Of a stretch of DNA of 64,000 nucleotides, positions 56,201 through 64,000 are shown piece after piece. Source of the DNA: Plenodomus lindquistii (Eukaryota > Ascomycota > Dothideomycetes > Pleosporales > Leptosphaeriaceae); assembly GCA_025504975.1 (NCBI GenBank), contig JANUWI010000014.1, forward strand, positions 930,001 to 994,000. The letters are read 5' to 3'. The notes under the pieces are model-generated. The model did not search any database. It was not told the origin of the DNA and saw only the letters and a list, made by a program, of their open reading frames with translations. Within the stretch, counting starts at the first letter, position 1; each line of letters begins with the position of its first letter. The translations under genes and the position numbers were made by a program.

Positions 56201-59200
56201 AAAAGACTATTTATACTTATAGTATACTATAGTAGCTATATAAAAAGCTATAAGTAATAGCTTGCTATAATATTATAGATATGCACTTTATTATCTACGT
56301 ACGCTAGTTTTAATTTATTAATAGTTAATAGTTAATAAAATAGGACTAGCGCTAGAGACTGTACTATTTTAATATCTAAGCTAGAGTAATCTAGTTCTTT
56401 AAATACAGATACATTATTTTTATAGCACCTAAGAAACAAGAAACTATTACTATTTAAAAATTTAATTATAAATTTCTTTAGTAGTACTACTATAACTATT
56501 ATATTTTAACTACTAAAAAGTACTATAGAGCTAAAGAAATCTCGCGCTAGTAGTTTTAGAAAGGGCAATTAGTATTACCTATAACCTAATAGAGCTAGAG
56601 CAGGAAGGAAATTAGATATAAAAATATACTAAATTAGAAAAGCGTATAGTAGAAATTTATTAATAATAAAGCGTAGTACTAGAATATTATTTAAAGCTTT
56701 ATATAGCTAGAAAATATTAAAATTATATTAATAATATTAGACAAAGTTATTACAGGTAATAACTTTATAAGTATTAGTATCTAGTTTACATAATAACTAA
56801 AGCTAGATTTAAAAAACTATACTACTAGAAAAGCTATCTCTACTTTTTAAAGCATAATTCTAGCTTTTTACTACAGGTTTTTAAAGCGTAGCTACAGCGT
56901 TAGTAATAAAAATATTAAGTAGATTTTTAGTACTAAGTATAATACGTATAGGTATAATAGATTGCTTTTATAATTATTAAGTATAAATTTAATTATTAGC
57001 GAACTTACTATTTAGAAAGGCTAGGACGTTTTCTAAATAATAGAACTTTTTTTTTTTTATAAGTGTAATAGCTATATAGAAAGACACTACTAACTTAATA
57101 GAAGTATATTACACTCTACTAATATTATTAAAATACTAAAAATAACTTTTATAGTTATTAAAATAGTTAATAATATTATAGTATTAAATTTTAATTTTAG
57201 TAATATTTATATTACATTATTTATAATTTCTAGTCTAGTTTAAAGGCTAATTACTAATACTAACCTAGCTACTACAATCTTGTAAGCATATTTTAAACGC
57301 TAATAAACTAGAAAAGCTTAAGCTTATCTACTAATCTAGAGTTAAAAACATTAGCGCTAGTTTAGAATATAGGTAAAATTTTATACTAAGTTCTACTATT
57401 TATCTCTACAATCTCTACTATATAAGGCTAGTTCTAGCTAGAAGCGTATTACTAAATTACCTACTATTACTCCAATTTGTAATTACTTTAGAGACTAATA
57501 CTACTATAACTTTAATTTAACTCTAGAACTACGTTTTAACACTAGTTTAATTACTATTACTTTTTATCTTTTTAGTTAAATATATACTAAAGTTTATACT
57601 AGATTAAGTAGTATAATTATAATTATAGTAGAATATATATAGCGCGGAGTATTAGTTACGTCTCTATAATATACTTTTTAATTGCTACTTTAAGTATTAC
57701 CTTTAGAATTCTAATAGGTTGTAAAAAGGCCTTAACCTAGCTTTATTACTAGAACTTCTCTAAACTAAAACCTAAACTAACAGCGTAATAGTTTTTATAT
57801 TATTAATAGATTATATAGATTATAACCTTTATTAGCTAGAATAGGTGTTATAGCTATTCTATTATATTTATCTATATAAACTAACAGCTCTATAAGCGTA
57901 TAATAATAAAATAGTAAAAGTAGCATTCTAATCTAAATAGGCTAGCTAATAAAAGAAAACAATTACTAGTATTATTAATAACTATTATAGACTATTACGC
58001 TAAACGTAGCTTTAATATTCTATTAAATAATAAAGCTATTTAGATGCTTTTTACTATATTAAAATATAGACCTCTAAGTAGCTAGTATAATATACTATTA
58101 TAGGTTAATTTCTTATTAAAAAAGACACTAAACATTAATTTAGAAGTAGAGGCTATCTATTAAATAAGTATAGTTCTACATTTTTAAAGGCGCCTAATTA
58201 ATTTAAATTAGCTTTTAGAATAATTCTTGCGCTGCCTAGGTATAGTAATATATTTTAAAATATATATTTATAGACTATTACACCTATTCTAAATAGCTAA
58301 CTATATTTACTTTTCTAATTTTTCTAAAGTTTATTAGTAAATAAAAGCCTAGCCTTTATTTAGGTTAGAGCCTATAGACAAAGAATTTAAAGTACTATAG
58401 ATATAAATGTACTTAGCTAGCTAAATTATAAAAAAATAAAGCGATTTTAGAACTATATATATACACTTTAAATGCTATCTAAAATTATTTCTATATAGTC
58501 TAAAGTAATATATACTACTTTTTTATTTTATAGATACCTATATTAAGCTTAAATACTAATAATAGAATATACTCTAGATACTAGCAGATAGGTTATTTAA
58601 AGCTATTTAAACTATAATTAGACTAGAGGTAGAGCGTTTAAGAATTTATACACCTAGTTTAAAAGGGCTCTGCTATTTAACGCTTTCTTTAGCTAAAATA
58701 GAGATTAGACTAAAATAAACTATTATAGTAAAAGGCTTACTAGAAAAAGTTTCTAATATATATATAAAATTAACTAAGCTAGATATTATTAATTAACTAG
58801 GCTATTTATAGGCTTATATTGCTTTAGCGCGTATTTCTTTATAAGCTAAAGCTAAGTTTTACTAGCTAGATATACTAAGCTTTAGTTAGAGTTATTACCT
58901 ATTTAAAAAAAAGGTTTTTATTATAGCTTATATACATCTTTACTTGTATATTACGCGTATCTAGAAAGGCAATTAAAAAGGATTAAAAGCTGCTTTTAAA
59001 TATATAGTACAGATCTATTAAACTAATTACTTCTAGTATCTAATACCTAAAGTAGGTACATATTTATTTAATACTATATAGTAATAAATCTAGTTACTTA
59101 CTAGCTAGATATTATTATTTAATACTTAGAAACTACAACTACTTCTAAATATACTTTAGTATAGAATTAGAAATATTTTAGTATAGTATATTCTATTATT

Positions 59201-62200
59201 ATCTCTACAGGCGTAGAGTAAAGTTTATACTTTATATATATAAAGCTAGTATAGCTAAAAAACTTTATATAAAAGCGCCTAAATTAGTATCTTTTAATCT
59301 TTAAATCTCTATTATAAATATTAGATTAAATTAGTTTAGGTAGAGAAGCGTAGAAAATATAGAAAAGAAGCTATATAAAGGATTTATAGGTAATAAAGTT
59401 ATAGATAATATAGTTAAAAAAGCTGCTAAACTCTTTTCTAAAAACTACAGCGTCTAGAGAGAGTAGGCGACCTAGTTTATAGAAAGGTTTATAGTAGTAG
59501 GTATATCTAGCTATTTATATTCTATATATAGTAACTTAAACTTTTTAATAGGTACCTATATTTAACTTAGCAGCTAAAAACTATATAAAAAGTATTTTCT
59601 AAGTAATATATTTTAGTATATAAAAGTTACTATAAATAACTATTTTATAGGTAACGCCTTTACTTATTAGTAGTTTATTAATAATAAAACTATTTACTAG
59701 GTTACTTAGTTAGTTATTTACTATAATTATTAAAAGCGTAGTTTTATAGCTAGGCTTTTTAATAAACTTAGATTAAATAGAAATAATATATATAGTATTA
59801 TAAGTTCTTATCCTGCTACATATTTAGCTTCTATTAAAGTATTTAGTAGTAAGTGTTTTTTATACTTCTATTAAATTATTCTATTTATTTATTTAGCTTA
59901 GATTCTATTAATAACATATTACTTAACTATATTAAGAAAAATGTAGAGAAAATTATAAAGGCTTCTCTAGTTATATATATTTAGAATGCCTAGTTACGTA
60001 GTATAATATTTAACCTATATAACTTCTATAGTATTATATCTAGAGCTAATATAAAATTCTTTATTAATTATAAAAAGCTACTTTAGACATTAGACTAGGT
60101 GCGTAAAGAAATTAATTAGCTTTTAGATAACTTATTAAATAGTTATAAGTATATTCTTATTATTCTAGCCTAGTAACGCTTTTAAAGTAGGTCTAGATCT
60201 ACTTTTTAGCGTAAAGTATAGTAGTATAATAGCTAAGTACTAACATATTTATATAAAAACAGGTATTTTTATAAAATATAAGTAATATATAGGTTTACGT
60301 ATAGCTATAGTAGTTATTATTCTATAGAATTAAAATGCATATTAAATAATAATAGAATTAACGTATACACACTACTTTTGCAGATAAAAAGCTAGTTATT
60401 ATTACCCTAATATAGTATATATAAAAAAAGCGCTTCTAGTATAAATACTTTTACTTTTAATAAGTACTAGTGTTTAGTTTACTACTTTTTAGCTCTATAA
60501 TAATTATTACCTCTATTTAAACACTATTTTAGAAAAAACCTTATTACTAATTAGGCGGTGCTTTAAAAAACTCTAGATAAAAAGTTAGTAAGTAGTAATA
60601 TTCTATAATCTAATATAGAACCTATACTAATTATATATTTCTTAAAGTCTCTATATATTCTAGCTAGGTAGTATAAAAGCTCTTTTTTTTTATTTAAAAT
60701 TATTATTCTAGTAATAAAGTTACTTCTATCTGCCTAGTATAGGCATTTTCTATTTATAATAGTATTTTTAGGCGTAATAATCTAGATATAGACCTAATCT
60801 CTAATTTTAAAAAATATATTAGAAATAGTTATTATATATAAAATAGTAGACGTCTTTAAATAGTTTTAGAGGAATAATTTAATAGTACTAATTAGGTACG
60901 TTATAGCACTTATATTATTTTCTTTTAGTATAAATTTTAGCTTAAAAAAACAATATAAGTAGCTATATTTTTAGATTTCTAGTAGACTTTTATAATTATT
61001 AAAAGGACTTATAATAGTGCGTATAATACCTTAGAGCTAGTTACATCTACTAATAACTACTTTATTAGATTTTTTTATAAAGCAGCTTATTAGCAGAGAC
61101 TTTATAAGCTGCTATAGCTAATATATAGCTATAATTATAGCTATAATTAGCCTATACTATAGCTATAGTTAACCTTTACTATAGCTATAGTTAACCTCTA
61201 CTATAGCTATAGTTAACTTCTACTATAGCTATAGTTAATCCCTACTATAGCTATAGTTAACCCCTGCTATAGCTATAGTTAACCTCTACTATAGCTATAA
61301 CTAAACCCTACTATAGCTATAACTTAAGCTCTACTAATAGAATAACTAGGCGTTAATTAGAAGGTTAAAATAAATTATACTCTTTTTACGCGTAAAAGGA
61401 CATTTTATATCTATCTCTTTACTACTTTTACGTCCTTTACTAGTTGCCTTTATAAAGGATATGCAATTTTAAATAGCTAAATATCTATCCTCTATAAATA
61501 GTAAACTATAGAGATATAAACGTAATTACTAGACACTACTTTTAGAGTATATAGAAAGGATTATTAGGCCTAAAGCAAACTATAATAGCTTTATTATATT
61601 AGATTATATAGTACTTCTAACACCTACTTTATCGCTTAATCTATATACTACAGAAAACCTTTTAGAACGTTTTTCTACTAAAAACATCTATTTAAGGTTA
61701 CTATTAAAAGTAAGAACGCAGGAACTCTAGAACAAATATAAAAAGAAGGCTTAATAGAATAGTATAAAAAAAACACGATATAAATTACATTTCTTCTTTT
61801 ATAGTAAAAAACTAAAGGCCTTTTCTAATGTAATAATAATTTGTAAATTAGGCTAGATAAAATATAACTAGGTAATAACTCTATAGAATTTAAATACTAA
61901 AGCTAATAAATATAGGTTAATAGTATTATAAAAATATTTTAGTTATTTATTAGTATTAAAGTGCCTAAAGTATTTAATAAAAAGTATAAAAACGTGCAGT
62001 TTTATATAGCTAATAGTACTTTAGTAAAGCACACTAAAATAGAAGCCTAAGTAAAAATTACTACTTTATAATTAGGCTGTAATAATAGTAGTAGAGGTTA
62101 GATATAGAATAGTTACTAGTGTCTAGAAGGCTACTAGAGTTATAGTATTATAAAAACGTTTTAGCTAAGTATAGAGCTTAATAGACTAGCTAACTAGTAG

Positions 62201-64000
62201 AAAGTTTACGTATAATTTAAAAAGGATACACCTATTAGAAAAGGTAGTATTTTATAAATTAATAAAACCTCTTTAGATTATTTAAACTAGGCTAAACTAA
62301 TTTGTATTTTAGTACCTAGAGATTAGTACTAATAGTTAACGTAAATGTAAATATTTTACTAACCTACTTCTAGAATACGTTTATTACTATTCTCTAGCGT
62401 TAAAGCTTTATTTTTACGTTTTATCTACTAACTATTACGTCTAAAGCCTTCTCTACTCTACTCTCCTCTACTACTGTAGCTGTTTTTAATTATAAAGCAT
62501 ACTTAGATAGAAGAAGTATACTAAATAAAAACTAAACTATAGTTAGATAAGTAACTAGATAATTTAAGCTTCTAGTTTAGTTATAGTAAATACATTTATA
62601 CTATAGCTAAGCTGCTTTTACTTTTATACCTAATTAGTATAGCTAGAGTAACTAATACTTTATCTGCTATTAGTAGTATATATATTACATTTACTTATTA
62701 TTTAATTAATTATTCTAACTAATAAAAAAGCTTATAGAGAGGGCTTTAAAAGTATAAAGTTATACTACTTAATAGTATAGCTTAAATATTAACTTGTATC
62801 TATATTATCTTTTATAGGCAGTGTAATCCCTTTATTAGATTGTAATATTAAAATTAGTTAATAAAGTAAAATAGTATTCTATTACTAATATCTAAATAGA
62901 ACTTATAAAAATATATAAAAGATATTAAATTTAAATAATATATAAAAACTATACTGCAGTAATAAAATATAAAATTATAAAATAGATCTTTATACCCTAT
63001 GTAACTTATTATAGCAATTAGATTAATAAAAAAAACATAGGTACTTCTACTAATAAAATACCTAGTATAATATGTCTAAAGTATTAAAAAGCTTTAATAG
63101 TTTTTTATAGGTAAGCTTCTGCCTTAGAAATAGTAATTAAAAAAAGGCTTATTAATAGTAGCAGGAAAATAAAGTATAATATTATTTTATTTTAATAACC
63201 TAGCTATAAAATAAAGCTATAAAATATAGAATTTTTTATAGCTAGACGTTATTACGCTATATAATAGAATAGGTAGTATAATAAATTAAGCGTTAGCTAT
63301 ACTTTTATTTTTTCTAGTTTCTAAAAGTATTTATACGCTAGCGTTACTTATATAATTCTTATAGTCTAGGCTTATAAAGCTATTTAAATAGAGAGCTTAC
63401 TTTTAGTCTTTTATAATTATATTAATAACCTACTGTAATACATTCTGCTATTCTATAACTAAAATATAGATAATATTATATATATTAAACTCTACTTTCT
63501 AAAAAGTATATAATATATTATTACTACTAGCAGCTGCTATTATATTAGTTTTATTAATAAATTAATAGTTTTTAAGTACCTATATATTAAGGGCCTATTA
63601 CCTACTTTTAATATTAAATACGCTATATTTAAGTAATTAGGTAAGTATCCTTGCATTATTAAATTCAAAGGGAAGTATAAAAATAGGCTACTTCTAGAAT
63701 ATACGCTCTATAGATTATTAAAAAACTATTTTTAAAAAAAAAATATTATAAAAAAAGAGAAAATTAGACTTACTAGAGAGACTATAAAAGGAGTTACCTA
63801 CGCTTATAAAAAAAATGTTTTAATATATAATATTAATGTCTAGAACGTTCTTTTTAATATTAAGCTTTAGGTTAAGCTCTGTAACTTCTAGAGCTAACTA
63901 TTAGAGTTAGATAGAAAAGTAATTTATAATAGAAAAGCTTTTAAAAATACAGAATTATTTATGCCTTGCTATAACAAGGATTTTGTAGATATATAAATAG
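53210..64000. repeat. AT-rich, RIP-degraded repeat block
   Basis: From about 53.2 kb, and strongly from about 53.6 kb, the sequence becomes AT-rich and full of TA, TAG and TAA words. CpA and TpG are rare over long lines while CpG (for example ACGT, AGCGTA) persists. No frame of 60 codons is open in about 11 kb. This is the signature of repeat-induced point mutation, which changes CpA to TpA in duplicated DNA and is known from many Pezizomycotina. The original elements are presumably transposons, but I cannot identify a class because the coding signal is destroyed. The block continues past the window end. Confidence 0.88.
61156..61332. repeat. 22-bp minisatellite, about eight units
   Basis: Eight consecutive units of ACTATAGCTATAGTTAACCY-type sequence, each 22 bp, with a few substitutions. 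More diverged copies precede it (about 61125-61155). The core CTATAGCTATAG is its own reverse complement, so each unit can fold or bind a dimer symmetrically. It lies inside the RIP-degraded block. Confidence 0.9.

Noticed and set aside
53600..64000. Transposase or reverse-transcriptase remnants
   Set aside because: Short stretches can be read as hydrophobic or Lys-rich peptides, but stops are so dense and composition so biased that no family motif is convincing.
1..64000. CRISPR arrays, operons, Shine-Dalgarno sites
   Set aside because: Spliceosomal introns and fungal families show this is eukaryotic nuclear DNA; no regular repeat-spacer array is present.

Overview
The window looks like nuclear DNA of a filamentous ascomycete, most likely a dothideomycete of the Pleosporales type. 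Introns are short (mostly 46-140 nt) with GTAAGT/GTRNGT donors and CTAAC or CTGAC branch sites. The genes belong to fungal families: a Zn2Cys6 regulator, a GH125 mannosidase, a DUF4045-gelsolin protein, DML1/Misato and fungal-only small proteins. The right end is an AT-rich block with the dinucleotide signature of repeat-induced point mutation (RIP). The species cannot be named from this sequence. Exon coordinates below were worked out by hand from reading frame, splice signals and family conservation.

Left part (1-16 kb): a secreted GH125 alpha-mannosidase on the minus strand, diverging from a Zn2Cys6 transcription factor; a three-exon small membrane protein; a decayed AAA-ATPase gene (two in-frame TGA codons, a frameshift and degenerate catalytic motifs); a single-pass membrane protein with a six-cysteine outer domain; and a glutamine-rich 999-residue fungal protein.

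Middle (16-44 kb, gene-dense housekeeping core): a WRAP73/WDR8-type WD protein; a 155-residue fungal protein converging on it; a five-exon GNAT-domain protein; the ARL2 GTPase; a 1761-residue DUF4045-gelsolin protein; a probable NTF2/SnoaL-like protein; a repeat-rich GPI wall protein with 14 SSIKY motifs; DML1/Misato; a Cys/His-repeat protein with two apparent compensating frameshifts; and SAP18 and PRP18 sharing a short divergent promoter. WRAP73, ARL2 and DML1 all touch tubulin or microtubule biology, and the gelsolin-type protein touches actin. SAP18 and PRP18 are both linked to splicing. Co-location is observed; co-function is not shown.

Right part (44-64 kb): gene density collapses. One C2H2 regulator with BrlA-like fingers sits alone between about 4.7 kb and 3.4 kb of apparently gene-free DNA. 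From about 53.2 kb to the end the sequence is AT-rich, poor in CpA/TpG, and has no open frame of 60 codons. It carries a 22-bp minisatellite and a border rich in normal dinucleotides near 53.5 kb. This is the classic edge between a gene-rich compartment and a RIP-degraded repeat compartment.

I did not find a convincing unknown multi-gene system. The most unusual single loci are the SSIKY repeat surface protein, the Cys/His-repeat gene and the dying AAA ATPase.
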